64,000 bases of DNA from Pseudoxanthomonas sp. J31. Lineage in GTDB: Bacteria > Pseudomonadota > Gammaproteobacteria > Xanthomonadales > Xanthomonadaceae. The position numbers and the translations under genes are program-made. Positions 32,548 to 43,085 of the stretch are shown here, in pieces. The notes under the pieces were generated by a model. That model was not told the origin of the DNA, searched no databases, and worked only from the letters and a program-made list of their open reading frames with translations. Within the stretch, counting starts at the first letter, position 1; each line of letters begins with the position of its first letter. The stretch is from the NCBI RefSeq assembly GCF_000510725.1, contig NZ_AZNZ01000001.1:1-64000 (forward strand), written 5' to 3'.

Positions 32548-32745
32548 ATGAAGAACCACCTGCGTACGCTGCGCGAGGAACGGGGCTGGTCCCAGGGCGA
32601 ACTGGCCGAGCGCCTGGAGGTGTCCCGGCAGACGGTCAACGCCCTGGAAACCGGCAAGTACGACCCCAGCCTGCCGCTGGCGTTCCGCATCGCGCGGCTG
32701 TTCGGGCGCCGGATCGAGGACGTGTTCATCCCCGACGAGGCCTGA
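32548..32745 (+). CDS. Small XRE/Cro-type HTH transcriptional regulator
   Basis: A 65-aa protein that is almost entirely a helix-turn-helix: LRTLREERGWSQGELAERLE followed by VSRQTVNALETGKYDPSLPL, ending RRIEDVFIPDEA. This compact family (YozG-like) usually binds as a dimer to short palindromes. Two palindromes flank the operon promoter at 31735-31800, so it probably controls its own operon. The effector, if any, may be sensed through the partner membrane protein. Confidence 0.92.
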   Translation: MKNHLRTLREERGWSQGELAERLEVSRQTVNALETGKYDPSLPLAFRIARLFGRRIEDVFIPDEA

Positions 32746-32786
32746 GCGCCGCATCCCTTCCACCCTTCGTTGAACGGGCCCATCCC

Positions 32787-34304
32787 ATGAAGACCCGCAA
32801 GACACTGATCCCGCTCGCCGCCGCCACCGCGCTCGCGCTCGCCGGCTGCGGCGGCGGCGCCACCCCGGCCCCGCCGCAGGACGACAACCGCTACGGCGAA
32901 CTGGTGTTCGAGCCGTGCACCCTGGCCGGCGGCGTGGCCGGCCGCAGCGTGCAGGCGCGTTGCACCCGCTACGAGGTGCCCGAGGACCCGGACGATGCCG
33001 GCAGCCGCCGGATCGCGCTCAACATCGCCTGGCTGCCGCCCACCGAGGACGGCGCCGATGCCGCGGACCCGGTGTTCTTCCTCGCCGGTGGCCCGGGACA
33101 GTCTGCGCTGCAGGTGTGGCCGCTGCTGGATCCGGCCTTTGCCGAGGTGCGCCGGCAGCGGCACGTCGTGCTGGTGGACCAGCGCGGCACCGGCGGTTCC
33201 AACCTCCTGCAATGCGAGCGTGGCTCGCTGGACGGGCTGGATCCACGCGACACCGAGGCCGCCTTCGCCGCCGTGGTCGGGCTGGCGCGCGAATGCGCGG
33301 CGCAGGTCGCCGACCGCGCCGACCCGCGCTTCTACACCACCACCGCGGCGGTGGCCGACCTGGAGGCGGTGCGCCGTGCCATCGGCGCCGAGCAGGTCAA
33401 CCTGGTCGGCGCGTCCTACGGCACCCGGGTGGCGCAGCACTACGCCCGCCGCCATCCGCAGCACGTGCGCAGCATCGTGCTCGACGGCGTGGCGCCCAAC
33501 GACCTGGTGGTCGGCGGCGAATTCGCGCGCACCTTCGAGGACGCGCTGGCGCTGCAGGCCGGGCGCTGCCGCGAGCTGCCGGCATGCGCGGAGCGCTTCC
33601 CGCAGGATCCGCAGGCGCAGCTGCGGCAGCTGGTCGGGCGCCTGGAGCAGGCGCCGGTGGAGGTCGAGTACCGCGATCCGGCCAGCGGCGAGAGCCTCAA
33701 GGGCCGGGTCGACGCCGGCACCGTCACCGGGCTGGCCTTCATGTTCTCGTACATGCCGCAGACCGCGGCGCTGCTGCCGCTGGTGCTGGACGAGGCCGCG
33801 CACGGGCGCTACGCGCCGCTGAAGTCGCTGTCGGAGCTGATGGCGCGCGGCACCGCCCAGCAGATGGCGGTCGGCATGCAGTGGTCGGTGATCTGCGCCG
33901 AGGACGCCGACCGCCAGCACGAGGCGGCCGCCAGCGCCGAAGGCACCCTGCTGGGACCGCAGGTGGCGCGCATGTTCTTCGCCGCCTGCGAGGCCTGGCC
34001 GCACGGCACGCGCCCGGACGACTTCACCGCGCCGCTGCAGTCCGGGGTCCCGGCGCTGCTGCTGTCCGGCGAGATGGACCCGGTCACCCCGCCGCGCTAC
34101 GCCGAGCGCGTGCTGCAGGGCCTGCCCAACGGCCGCCACCTGGTGCTGCAGGGCCAGGGCCACGGCACCCTGGGCCTGGGCTGCATGCCGCGCCTGCTCG
34201 GGCAGTTCATCGAAAGCGCCGACGCCAAGGCCCTGGATGCGTCCTGCCTGGCGAGCATGAGTTACGTCCCCCCTTTCACCAGCTTCAACGGATGGGAGCC
34301 CTGA
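32787..34304 (+). CDS. Alpha/beta hydrolase lipoprotein, S33 aminopeptidase family
   Basis: A 505-aa protein with lipobox ATALALAGCGGG, so probably an outer-membrane or periplasmic lipoprotein. An alpha/beta hydrolase core follows: VFFLAGGPGQSA (oxyanion region), VVLVDQRGTGGSNLL, nucleophile elbow VGASYGTRVAQHYA, Asp in LLSGEMDPVTPPRYAE and His in LQGQGHGTLG. The C-terminal TAP-like domain is typical of tripeptidyl aminopeptidase relatives. It would cleave N-terminal residues or small peptides, but the substrate is unknown. An ABC transporter pair follows closely. Confidence 0.9.
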   Translation: MKTRKTLIPLAAATALALAGCGGGATPAPPQDDNRYGELVFEPCTLAGGVAGRSVQARCTRYEVPEDPDDAGSRRIALNIAWLPPTEDGADAADPVFFLAGGPGQSALQVWPLLDPAFAEVRRQRHVVLVDQRGTGGSNLLQCERGSLDGLDPRDTEAAFAAVVGLARECAAQVADRADPRFYTTTAAVADLEAVRRAIGAEQVNLVGASYGTRVAQHYARRHPQHVRSIVLDGVAPNDLVVGGEFARTFEDALALQAGRCRELPACAERFPQDPQAQLRQLVGRLEQAPVEVEYRDPASGESLKGRVDAGTVTGLAFMFSYMPQTAALLPLVLDEAAHGRYAPLKSLSELMARGTAQQMAVGMQWSVICAEDADRQHEAAASAEGTLLGPQVARMFFAACEAWPHGTRPDDFTAPLQSGVPALLLSGEMDPVTPPRYAERVLQGLPNGRHLVLQGQGHGTLGLGCMPRLLGQFIESADAKALDASCLASMSYVPPFTSFNGWEP

Positions 34305-34335
34305 TGCGCCACGACCACCACCGCGGAGTTCAGCG

Positions 34336-35078
<743 letters not shown>

Positions 35079-35082
<4 letters not shown>

Positions 35083-36260
35083 ACGCGCTGACCACCATGT
35101 GGATCGTGATGTGCAAGGAACTGCGCGACATCCTGCGCGACCGCCGCACCCTGGTGCTGACCCTGGTGATGGGACCGCTGCTGTTCCCGGCGATCATGCT
35201 GGGCATGGGCGCGCTGACCGAGAAGAAGCTGCGCACCCAGAGCGAGAAGGAGCTGGAGGTGCCCACCATCGGCCTGGAGCGCGCACCGAACCTGGTGGCG
35301 TTCCTCGCCACCCAGGGCATCCGCGCGGTGCCGGCGCCGGAGGACCTGGAGCAGGCCATCCGCGAGCAGCGGGTTGAGGTGGGCATGCACATCCCCGAGG
35401 AGTTCGCCGCGGACTGGCGCGCCGGCCGCCCCGCGCTGGTGGAGGTGCTGGTGGATACCACCCAGCGCGACTCGGCCATCCCCGCCAGCCGCGTGCAGGG
35501 CGCGCTGCGCGCCTACGGCGCCCAGGTCGGCGCCTTGCGCCTGCTGGCGCGCGGCGTGGATGCCTCGGTGGCGCAGGCGCTCAACCCGGGCACCCGCGAC
35601 GTGGCCACCGACGCCGCCAGGCGCGGCCGGGTGCTGGCCTTCATCCTGCCGTACTTCATGATCCTCACCGGCTTCCTCGGCGGCATGGCCCTGGTGCTGG
35701 ACGCCACCGCCGGCGAACGCGAGCGGCAGTCGCTGGAACCGCTGCTGGCCACCCCGGCCGCGCGCGGGGCGATCGTCAGCGGCAAGATCGCGGCCGCCTG
35801 CATCCTCGGCCTGGCCACGCTGCTGCTGTCGCTGCTGGCGCTGAAGTCCTCCGCGCTGATGGCCACCGGCATCACCCGGCAGATGGACGTGTCGATGCTG
35901 GCGATCGCCAAGATGCTGTTCGTGCTGCTGCCGATCCTGCTGGTCGGCACCTCGCTGCTGACCCTGCTGGCGGCCTCGGCCAAGAGCCTGAAGGAGGCGC
36001 AGAGCCACATCACCTGGCTGATGCTGCTGCCGATGATCCCCAGCCTGGTGCTGATGGCCAACCCGGTGAAGACCGAGGCCTGGCAGTTCGCGGTGCCGTT
36101 CCTGGCGCAGAACCAGATGCTGCTGCGGATCATCCGCGCCGAGGCGGTGAGTCCTCGGGAGTGGGCGATCTACCTCGGCTGCAGCCTGGGCCTGGCCCTG
36201 CTGCTGTGGGGCGCGGCGGTGCTGCGCTACCGCCAGGAGAAGCTGGCGATCTCCACCTGA
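35079..36260 (+). CDS. natB: ABC transporter permease, NatB-like
   Basis: A 393-aa ABC-2 permease. One N-terminal helix (LVLTLVMGPLLFPAIMLGMG) is followed by a large extracytoplasmic domain (residues about 45-185), then five helices including LAFILPYFMILTGFLGGMAL and ILGLATLLLSLLALKSSAL. ATAGERERQSLEPLLATPA is the conserved cytoplasmic coupling segment of this group. It ends before a strong terminator shared with the convergent TonB-domain gene. Confidence 0.9.
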
Positions 36261-36288
36261 GGCACCGCCATCCACCGGCGGAAACGGA

Positions 36289-36314
36289 AAAGGCCCGGCG
36301 CTTGCCGGGCCTTT
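36289..36314. terminator. Bidirectional intrinsic terminator between convergent genes
   Basis: AAAGGCCCGGC (36289-36299) pairs with GCCGGGCCTTT (36304-36314) around a GCTT loop. The A-rich left side and T-rich right side let the 11-bp stem work for both the ABC permease gene (plus) and the TonB-domain gene (minus). Confidence 0.85.
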
Positions 36315-36336
36315 CCTTTGGCCTTGTCCCGGGCGC

Positions 36337-37344
36337 TTACTCGTTCGGGGTGAAGGCCAGGGTGCGGCGGGTGGTGACCGGAGCATCGATCGGCTCGTAC
36401 TTCCAGCGGCGCACCGCGTTCATCGCCTCGCGGTCGAAGACGCGCGGCGGGTTGGAACGCACCACGCGCACGTCGGTGACCTCGCCGCTGGTGCCGACGG
36501 TGAACTCCACCAGCACCTCGCCGGAGGTGCCGGCGCGCAGGGCGTCGGGCGGGTAGCGCGGAGCCGGCATGCTGATCGGGCGCAGCGGACGCGGCGCCGG
36601 GGCCTGCTGGGTGGTCGCCGGGCGCGACTGCTGCTGCGCGGCGGCCTGGCGGGCGGCGGCTTCGCGCTGCTCGGCCTCGCGGCGGGCGGCGGCCTCGCGC
36701 TCGGCGGCCAGGCGCGCGGCTTCCTGCTGTTCGGCCAGCCGGCGCGCCGCCTCGGCCTCGGCGGCCTGCTGCTGGGCGATGCGCTGGCGCTCGGCGACCT
36801 GGCGCGCCTCGGCCTCGGCGCGGGCGCGGGCCGCTTCGGCCTCGCTGCGCTTGGCCACGGCCTGCTGGCCGCTGGAGATGCTCTGGCGGATGCGCGGCAG
36901 CGCCGGGTTGCCGGCATCGGCCTTCTCGATCAGCCCGACCAGGCGCTGGGCTTCGTCGAACTGCTCGCGGTTCACCGCCTGCTCGGCGGCGATCACGGTG
37001 TACGGCATAAGGTCGGTCAGCGCGCTGGCGACGGTGGCGTCGTCGGGCAGCTTGTCGCGCAGGGCCAGGTAGTACTCCATCGCGTTGTCGCCGGCCGGGG
37101 CATACATGCGGTTCTCGCGCAGGGCCCGGGTGGCCAGCTCGCGCAATTCCTCCGCGCCCATCCCCTGGACCTTGGCGGCCACCGCCGGCGCCGGCGCCGG
37201 CGCGGCCTCGGCCCCGGCCTGGGCGGAAGGAGCCCCGGCGCTGGCGCCGGCGGCGGTTTCTTCCTGCTTGGAACATGCACCGAGTGCGGCGGCCAGCAGC
37301 AGGCAGGCCACGAACCGCGAACCCGGCGGAATCGTCAAGGTCAT
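36337..37344 (-). CDS. TonB C-terminal-domain lipoprotein with coiled-coil linker
   Basis: A 335-aa protein. Lipobox LLAAALGACSKQ predicts a lipid anchor. A helical domain (residues about 60-165) is followed by a long Ala/Glu/Arg-rich coiled coil made of EAEARRLAEQQEAARLAAER-type repeats. The TonB C-terminal domain ends the protein: PRYPPDALRAGTSGEVLVEF and VRVVRSNPPRVFDREAMNAV. Unlike true TonB it lacks an N-terminal transmembrane helix and SxxxH motif, so it is probably not an energy transducer. The main tonB is at 51011. Confidence 0.88.
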   Translation of the reverse strand: MTLTIPPGSRFVACLLLAAALGACSKQEETAAGASAGAPSAQAGAEAAPAPAPAVAAKVQGMGAEELRELATRALRENRMYAPAGDNAMEYYLALRDKLPDDATVASALTDLMPYTVIAAEQAVNREQFDEAQRLVGLIEKADAGNPALPRIRQSISSGQQAVAKRSEAEAARARAEAEARQVAERQRIAQQQAAEAEAARRLAEQQEAARLAAEREAAARREAEQREAAARQAAAQQQSRPATTQQAPAPRPLRPISMPAPRYPPDALRAGTSGEVLVEFTVGTSGEVTDVRVVRSNPPRVFDREAMNAVRRWKYEPIDAPVTTRRTLAFTPNE

Positions 37345-37468
37345 CTGTACTCCCCCGTGGTGGAACCCGTTTGACTACGGAATACGGCTCCCCGTATCGC
37401 GCCGTACGTCCCCGATTGTCAACCGCGCGTCGGCCGCGCACAAGCGTTCGTCGGCCGCGCCGGCGCGC

Positions 37469-38803
37469 CTACTTGCCGATGCAGAAGCTGGAGAAGATGT
37501 GGCCCAGCAGTTCGTCGGCGGTGAGGCGGCCGGTGAGGCCGCCCAGCGCGTCGTGGGCCAGGCGCAGCTGTTCGGCGGCCAGCTCCAGCTGCCCGGCCTC
37601 CAGCTCCAGGGCCGCGGCGTCCACCGCCTGCAGGGTACGGCGCAGCGCCTCCAGGTGGCGGGCGCGCGCGCTGAACTCGCCCTCGGCCGCCTCCGGCGCA
37701 CCGCTGGCGGCCAGCCGCCGCAGGGCCGCGTGCAACCCGTCCAGGCCCTGTCCGGTCAGCGCCGACACGTACAGCGCCCCGTCGCCGGCCGGCGGCGCCG
37801 GCAGCAGGTCGGCCTTGTTGTGGATCCACAGCTTCAGCGGCACCTCGCGCGCCACTTCCTCCAGCAGCGCGCGGTCCGGCTCCGGGTCGCGCGCGTCGAG
37901 CACCAGCAGGGCCAGGTCGGCGCGCGCGACCTCGGCGCGGGCGCGGCGCATGCCCTCGCGCTCGATCGCGTCGCCGCCCTCGCGCAGGCCGGCGGTATCG
38001 GCCAGCACCAGTTCCAGGCCGTCGATCCGCACCACTTCGCGCAGCACGTCGCGGGTGGTGCCGGCGACGTCGGCCACGATCGCGCGGGCGTCGCCGGCCA
38101 GGGCGTTGAGCAGCGAGCTCTTGCCGGCGTTGGGCCGGCCCAGCAGCACCGCGTGCAGGCCGTCGCGCAGGCGGCGGCCGCGCTCGGCCCGCTGCAGCAG
38201 CTGCTCCAGCGCGGCGCGCAGCCGCTGCAGGCCGGCGGCCACCTGGGGCAGGCCCAGGGTCTCGATCGGCTCGTCGACGAAGTCGATCGCCGCCTCCACG
38301 TGGATCCGCAGCCGCAGCAGCTCGGCGGCGATGTCCTCGGCCTGGCGCGAGAACGCGCCTTCCAGCGAACGGCGCGCGGCGCGCGCGGCGCGCAGGTCGG
38401 AAGCGGCGATCAGGTCGGCGATGGCCTCGGCCTGGACCAGGTCGAGCTTGCCGTTGAGGAAGGCGCGCTCGCTGAACTCGCCCGGCCGCGCCTGGCGCGC
38501 GCCCAGCTCGCGGCAACGCTCGACCAGGCGCTGCAGCAGCACCGGGCTGCCATGCGCCTGCAGCTCGGCCACGTCCTCGCCGGTGAAGCTGTGCGGGCCG
38601 GGGAAGGCAAGCACGATGCCGTCGTCGATCACCGCGCCGTCGGCCTCGCGGAAGAACGCGCGCAGGGCGCGGCGCGGCGCCGGCTCGCGCCCGCACAGGG
38701 CGGCGGCGATGGCCAGCGCGCGCGGCCCGGACAGGCGCACGATGCCCACGCCCCCGGCGCCGGGGGCGGTGGCGATGGCGGCGATGGTGTCGGACGCGGT
38801 CAT
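37469..38803 (-). CDS. mnmE: tRNA modification GTPase MnmE (TrmE)
   Basis: A 444-aa protein starting [20 protein letters not shown]. It has the N-terminal tetrahydrofolate-binding domain ([20 protein letters not shown]) and a Ras-like G domain with [16 protein letters not shown] (G1), AGTTRDVL (G2), ADTAGLR (G3) and NKAD (G4). The C-terminal FCIGK motif carries the catalytic cysteine. With MnmG it modifies the wobble uridine of certain tRNAs. Gene order mnmE-yidC-rnpA-rpmH beside dnaA is the conserved origin arrangement. Confidence 0.97.
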   Translation of the reverse strand: MTASDTIAAIATAPGAGGVGIVRLSGPRALAIAAALCGREPAPRRALRAFFREADGAVIDDGIVLAFPGPHSFTGEDVAELQAHGSPVLLQRLVERCRELGARQARPGEFSERAFLNGKLDLVQAEAIADLIAASDLRAARAARRSLEGAFSRQAEDIAAELLRLRIHVEAAIDFVDEPIETLGLPQVAAGLQRLRAALEQLLQRAERGRRLRDGLHAVLLGRPNAGKSSLLNALAGDARAIVADVAGTTRDVLREVVRIDGLELVLADTAGLREGGDAIEREGMRRARAEVARADLALLVLDARDPEPDRALLEEVAREVPLKLWIHNKADLLPAPPAGDGALYVSALTGQGLDGLHAALRRLAASGAPEAAEGEFSARARHLEALRRTLQAVDAAALELEAGQLELAAEQLRLAHDALGGLTGRLTADELLGHIFSSFCIGK

Positions 38804-38894
38804 GGCGGTCGCAAACGGGACGGGGCGTCCGCATTCTCCCGCGGCGCAGGCGGCGGACAAAGGAAACCCGCCTGGCGGCGGGTTCCCTGGAAGC

Positions 38895-40583
38895 TTACTT
38901 GGCGGCCTTGGGCGCCGGCTCGCCGTGGCGCTTCATCATCCACCACTGCTGCAGCAGGCCCAGCGCGCCGTTGGTCACCCAGTACAGGACCAGGCCGGCG
39001 GGGAAGAAGGCCATCATCACGCCGAACACCAGCGGCATGAACTGCATCATCTTCTGCTGCATTGGATCCATGCCGGCGGCCGGCTGCAGCTTCTGGGTGA
39101 ACCACATCACCGCGACGTTGATCACCGGCAGGATGAAGAGCGGATCGCGCGCGGTCAGGTCCTGGATCCACAGGATCCACGGCGCGTGGCGCAGCTCCAC
39201 CGACTCCACCAGCACCCAGTACAGCGCCAGGAACACCGGCATCTGCACCAGGATCGGCAGGCAGCCGCCCATCGGGTTGATCTTCTCCTTCTTGTACAGC
39301 TCCATCATCGCCATCTGGAACTTCTGGCGGTCCTCGCCATAGCGCTCCTTCAGCTGCTGGATGCGCGGCTGGAACTTGCGCATCTTGGCGAAGCTCTTGT
39401 ACTGGGCGGCCGACAGCGGATACATCAGCGCCTTGACCACCACCACCAGGCCGATGATGGCCCAGCCCCAGTTGCCGAACAGGTCGTACAGGTGGCTCAG
39501 CACCCAGAACAGGCCTTCGCCGAGCAGGGCGAGGATGGTGAACTGGCTGTAGTCCACCGCGCGTTCCAGGCCGGGCACGCCCTGGGCGCGGATCTGCGAC
39601 ACAAGCTTCGGACCGACGTACAGGCGCGCCTCGGCGGTGGCGGAGCTGCCCGGGGCGACCACCAGCGGGTTGGCCACCTCGCGCACCAGCGCGCGGTCGC
39701 CCACCTTGTCCAGCGAGATCGTGCCCGCCGCCTGCTGGCCGGCCGGCAGCCAGGCGCTGAAGAAGTGGTGCTGCAGCATCGCCACCCAGCCGTTGCTGGC
39801 CTGCAGGTTGAGCTTGCCGTCCTCCAGGTAGTCCTCGTCGAACTTGCGGCGGTCGTAGCTGCCGTCGTACCAGGCGGCGCCGTTGAAGCTGAAGGACTCG
39901 GGGCTGGTGTAGCCGCGCTCGATCACCGGCGGCTTGCGCACCAGCTGGCGGTAGACCTGGCCCTGCCACGGCGCGCTGCCGGCATTGACCACCTCGTCGC
40001 GCACGGTCACCGCGTAGTCGCCGCGCGACAGCACGTAGGTGCGGCGGATCTGCACGCCGTTGTCGCCCTGCCACAGGAACGGCACCTCGACCGTGTCCGC
40101 GCCCTCGGCCAGCGCGTACTCGCGCTGCGCCTCGGCCGGGACGAAGCCGGACAGGTGGGTGGGGGCGCCGCCGCTGGCGCTGACCCAGCCGCTCTGCGCC
40201 GCATAGAAATGCGTCGGGTCGGCGTCGAACAGGCGCACCGGGGTGCCATCGCCGGTGCGGCTGCGCGGGAACTGCAGCAGGTCGGCCTGGACCACGCTGC
40301 CGCCGTCCAGCACCAGGCGCAGCACGTCGCTGCTCACGGTGACCCGCTGCGCGGACGCCGCCGCCGGGGTGGCGGCCACGGCCGGGGCCGGCGCGGTGGC
40401 GGGCGGGACCGAACCGTCGGCCGGGACCGCGGCCACCGGCTGCGGCACCGCCTCCTCGGCCACGGCGGTGGTGGGGGCGGACGCGGAGGCCGGCGGTGCG
40501 GCCTGCTCCTTGCCCCATTCCATCCACAGCAGGACGGCCACCATCAGCCAGGCGAGGATCAGGAATACGCGGGTCTGGTTCAT
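38895..40583 (-). CDS. yidC: Membrane protein insertase YidC
   Basis: A 562-aa protein of the Gram-negative YidC type. The N-terminal helix [20 protein letters not shown] is followed by a periplasmic beta domain with an Ala/Pro-rich linker, then the insertase core of five helices, including [20 protein letters not shown], the conserved [20 protein letters not shown] cytoplasmic hairpin and [20 protein letters not shown]. It inserts and folds inner-membrane proteins with or without Sec. It is only 14 bp from rnpA: the yidD gene commonly found between them is absent. Confidence 0.97.
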   Translation of the reverse strand: MNQTRVFLILAWLMVAVLLWMEWGKEQAAPPASASAPTTAVAEEAVPQPVAAVPADGSVPPATAPAPAVAATPAAASAQRVTVSSDVLRLVLDGGSVVQADLLQFPRSRTGDGTPVRLFDADPTHFYAAQSGWVSASGGAPTHLSGFVPAEAQREYALAEGADTVEVPFLWQGDNGVQIRRTYVLSRGDYAVTVRDEVVNAGSAPWQGQVYRQLVRKPPVIERGYTSPESFSFNGAAWYDGSYDRRKFDEDYLEDGKLNLQASNGWVAMLQHHFFSAWLPAGQQAAGTISLDKVGDRALVREVANPLVVAPGSSATAEARLYVGPKLVSQIRAQGVPGLERAVDYSQFTILALLGEGLFWVLSHLYDLFGNWGWAIIGLVVVVKALMYPLSAAQYKSFAKMRKFQPRIQQLKERYGEDRQKFQMAMMELYKKEKINPMGGCLPILVQMPVFLALYWVLVESVELRHAPWILWIQDLTARDPLFILPVINVAVMWFTQKLQPAAGMDPMQQKMMQFMPLVFGVMMAFFPAGLVLYWVTNGALGLLQQWWMMKRHGEPAPKAAK

Positions 40584-40597
40584 CAGGGCAGGCAGGC

Positions 40598-41035
40598 TCA
40601 GCCGGAGGGAAGGTCCGGCAAGGAATCGGAGGGAGAAGCGGAAGGAGGAGGCGCCGGCATTGTGCCGCCGCGGGCCGGGCCCGGCAATGCGCCGGCCTTG
40701 CGCAGCAGGCGCTGGAACGCCTGCCGGAGCTGCCCGTTGCCGGCGCGCGCCGCGCCCGGACGGGCCACGACCACGTAATCGCCAGGCGCCAGATGCAGGC
40801 GCAGGTGGCGGAAGTCGTCGCGCAGCACGCGCTTGATCCGGTTGCGGCCGACCGCGCGCGGATCGACCTTGCGCGACACCGCCAGGCCCAGGCGCGGCTC
40901 GCCGTCGCCGGGCAACCAGTGCAGGCCGAGCAGGGCGTCGCCGAGGCGGCGGCCGCCCTCGAACACGCGGGAATACTCCACGCGCGAACGGACCCGGGCG
41001 CTGCGAGGGAATCGCGCGCGCGGGTCCGTGGTCAT
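40598..41035 (-). CDS. rnpA: Ribonuclease P protein component with C-terminal extension
   Basis: A 145-aa basic protein. [20 protein letters not shown] and [20 protein letters not shown] with the RNR motif of the RnpA family. It binds the RNase P RNA for 5' maturation of tRNAs. The last 25 residues are a Pro/Ser-rich tail ([18 protein letters not shown]), unusual for the family, which normally ends near residue 120. The tail occupies the place where yidD usually starts, consistent with loss of that gene. The start at 41035 is 53 bp after rpmH. Confidence 0.94.
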   Translation of the reverse strand: MTTDPRARFPRSARVRSRVEYSRVFEGGRRLGDALLGLHWLPGDGEPRLGLAVSRKVDPRAVGRNRIKRVLRDDFRHLRLHLAPGDYVVVARPGAARAGNGQLRQAFQRLLRKAGALPGPARGGTMPAPPPSASPSDSLPDLPSG

Positions 41036-41088
41036 CTCGCGGAAGATCGCAGCGGCCCGGGGTCCGGAAGACGGGGCCGCGAGGCGAA

Positions 41089-41229
41089 TCAGGCGCTCAG
41101 GCGCTTGCGGCCCTTGGCACGACGACGCGCCAGGACCTTGCGGCCATCGGCGGTCTTCATGCGGGCACGGAAGCCGTGGTCGCGCTTGCGCTTGAGGTTG
41201 CTGGGCTGGAAGGTGCGCTTGGTGGCCAT
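41089..41229 (-). CDS. rpmH: 50S ribosomal protein bL34
   Basis: A 46-aa basic protein beginning [20 protein letters not shown] with the [20 protein letters not shown] core, essentially the universal bL34 sequence, encoded from ATG 41229 to TGA 41089. It is the first gene of the rpmH-rnpA-yidC-mnmE cluster transcribed away from oriC. A good promoter lies just upstream at 41269-41297. Confidence 0.98.
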   Translation of the reverse strand: MATKRTFQPSNLKRKRDHGFRARMKTADGRKVLARRRAKGRKRLSA

Positions 41230-41268
41230 GGCGGCACTCGATTCGGTAATGGGGCGAAAGAACCGGAA

Positions 41269-41297
41269 AGTGTAGGGAGCGCGGGCACTTCGGTCAA
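41269..41297 (-). promoter_or_regulatory. rpmH promoter
   Basis: On the minus strand TTGACC (41297-41292), a 17-bp spacer and TACACT (41274-41269) match the sigma70 consensus at 5 of 6 and 4 of 6 positions. The predicted start is about 35 bp before the rpmH ATG. It should drive the whole rpmH-rnpA-yidC-mnmE cluster. Confidence 0.75.
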
Positions 41298-41471
41298 GTT
41301 CGCGTGCATGCCTCCTGCGCCGGGCCGCGCGCGGCCCTGTGGATGCCCTGTTGATAACAGTGGGAAAAGACGGGCCCGGATGGTAGGCTGGCGCGTCCCG
41401 ACCCGACCCATGCGGTGGCCCGGCGACGCTTGCGGCGGCGCGGCCACCGCCCGACGAGCTTTGCCTTTCCG
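41298..41471 (+). promoter_or_regulatory. dnaA upstream region with DnaA-box-like sites
   Basis: Contains TGTTGATAA at 41349-41357 (complement TTATCAACA, one mismatch to TTATCCACA) and TGTGGATGC at 41338-41346 (complement GCATCCACA, two mismatches). Both suit DnaA autoregulation of dnaA. A -10-like TAGGCT occurs at 41384-41389. No convincing -35 was found. Confidence 0.5.
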
Positions 41472-42809
41472 ATGGATGCCTGGCCCCGCTGTCTGGAACG
41501 CCTCGAAGCCGAACTTCCGGCCGAGGACGTCCATACCTGGCTCAAACCCCTGCAGGCCGAGGAGCGCCCCGACAGCGTCGTCCTCTATGCCCCCAATGCC
41601 TTCATCGTCGAGCAGGTGCGCGACCGCTACCTGGCGCGCATCCGCGAGCTGGCCCAGCACTTCGCCGGGCACCTGAACGTCTCCCTGGAGATCGGCTCGC
41701 GGCCCAAGCCGGCCGAGCCGGTGCCGGCTGCCGCCGCGGTCGCCGGGCCGGCCCCGGCGCGCGCCAGCGCCCCGGCCGAGCCGTTCAACGGCAACCTGGA
41801 CCCGCACTACACCTTCGAGAACTTCGTCGAGGGCCGCTCCAACCAGCTCGGCCGCGCCGCGGCCTGGCAGGCGGCGCAGAAGCCGGGCGACCGCGCGCAC
41901 AACCCGCTGCTGCTGTACGGCGGCACCGGCCTGGGCAAGACCCACCTGATGTTCGCCGCCGGCAACGAGATGCGCCGCCTCAACCCGGGCGCGCGCGTGC
42001 TGTACCTGCGCTCGGAGCAGTTCTACAACGCCTTCTTCCGCTCGCTGCAGGAGAAGACCGCCGACCAGTTCAAGCGCCAGTTCCAGCAGATCGACGCGCT
42101 GCTGATCGACGACATCCAGTTCTTCGCCGGCAAGGACCGCACCCAGGAAGAGTTCTTCCACACCTTCAACGCGCTGTTCGACAGCCGGCAGCAGATCATC
42201 ATGACCTGCGACCGCTACCCGCGCGAGGTGGACGGCCTGGAGCCGCGGCTGAAGTCGCGCCTGGCCTGGGGCCTGTCGGTGGCGATCGACCCGCCGGACT
42301 TCGAGACCCGCGCGGCGATCGTGCTGGCCAAGGCGCGCGAGCGCGGCACCGTGGTGCCGGACGAGGTCGCGTTCCTGCTGGCCAAGAAGATGCGCTCCAA
42401 CGTGCGCGACCTGGAAGGGGCGCTCAACACCCTGGCCGCGCGCGCCAACTTCACCGGCCGCGCGATCACCGTGGAGTTCGCCCAGGAGACCCTGCGCGAC
42501 CTGCTGCGCGCCCAGCAGCAGGCGATCGGCATCCCCAACATCCAGAAGACCGTGGCCGACTACTACGGGCTGCAGGTCAAGGACCTGCTGTCCAAGCGCC
42601 GCACCCGTTCGCTGGCGCGCCCGCGGCAGGTGGCCATGGCCCTGACCAAGGAACTGACCGAGCACTCGCTGCCGGAGATCGGCGACGCCTTCGCCGGCCG
42701 CGACCACACCACCGTGCTGCACGCCTGCCGCCAGATCCGCACCCTGATGGAGACCGACGGCAAGCTGCGCGAGGACTGGGACAAGCTGATCCGCAAGCTC
42801 AGCGAGTGA
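41472..42809 (+). CDS. dnaA: Chromosomal replication initiator DnaA
   Basis: A 445-aa protein starting [20 protein letters not shown], the xanthomonad DnaA opening. Domain I is followed by a Pro/Ala linker. AAA+ domain: [20 protein letters not shown], Walker [12 protein letters not shown], Walker [13 protein letters not shown]. Domain IV has [20 protein letters not shown] and [12 protein letters not shown], the DnaA-box-binding signature. It initiates replication at oriC. The ATG at 41472 is chosen by homology; an in-frame ATG at 41415 is less likely. It is followed by the DnaA-box-rich gap before dnaN. Confidence 0.97.
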   Translation: MDAWPRCLERLEAELPAEDVHTWLKPLQAEERPDSVVLYAPNAFIVEQVRDRYLARIRELAQHFAGHLNVSLEIGSRPKPAEPVPAAAAVAGPAPARASAPAEPFNGNLDPHYTFENFVEGRSNQLGRAAAWQAAQKPGDRAHNPLLLYGGTGLGKTHLMFAAGNEMRRLNPGARVLYLRSEQFYNAFFRSLQEKTADQFKRQFQQIDALLIDDIQFFAGKDRTQEEFFHTFNALFDSRQQIIMTCDRYPREVDGLEPRLKSRLAWGLSVAIDPPDFETRAAIVLAKARERGTVVPDEVAFLLAKKMRSNVRDLEGALNTLAARANFTGRAITVEFAQETLRDLLRAQQQAIGIPNIQKTVADYYGLQVKDLLSKRRTRSLARPRQVAMALTKELTEHSLPEIGDAFAGRDHTTVLHACRQIRTLMETDGKLREDWDKLIRKLSE

Positions 42810-43085
42810 TCCGTCCGCGGCCGGCGGCTGCGGTGGACCGAGCTGGGGTAAATTGGGCGGAAAACGGGGGCAGGCTGGGGATAACCCGGGGACAGAATCC
42901 AACCCCCAAAACCATCCACAGCTTGTCCCGGATCGCCCGGAGACTTTCCCGCAAGGTTTGTCCCCCAAGAAAAGTTTTCAAAAACAACGGGTTGCTATAG
43001 TTTTCCACAGGCTTCGGCGCCCTCCAGCACCACCGCTTTCAGATTTATTCCACATCTCTTTAAAAGCGTAGAGGCACGGAATCCC
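42810..43085. other. Probable chromosomal replication origin oriC
   Basis: The 276-bp dnaA-dnaN gap is the most AT-rich stretch nearby and has DnaA-box-like 9-mers. They are TGGGGATAA at 42876-42884 (complement TTATCCCCA, one mismatch), CCATCCACA at 42912-42920 (two), TTTTCCACA at 43001-43009 (one) and TATTCCACA at 43046-43054 (two). An A/T tract, AAGAAAAGTTTTCAAAAACA, at 42968-42987 could be the unwinding element. An extended -10 TGCTATAGT at 42993-43001 may start dnaN transcription. Flanking genes diverge, as expected at an origin. Confidence 0.8.

Noticed and set aside
36337-37344. Calling the TonB-domain lipoprotein a second TonB
   Set aside because: It has a lipobox instead of a transmembrane helix with the essential His, so it is unlikely to work with ExbBD.
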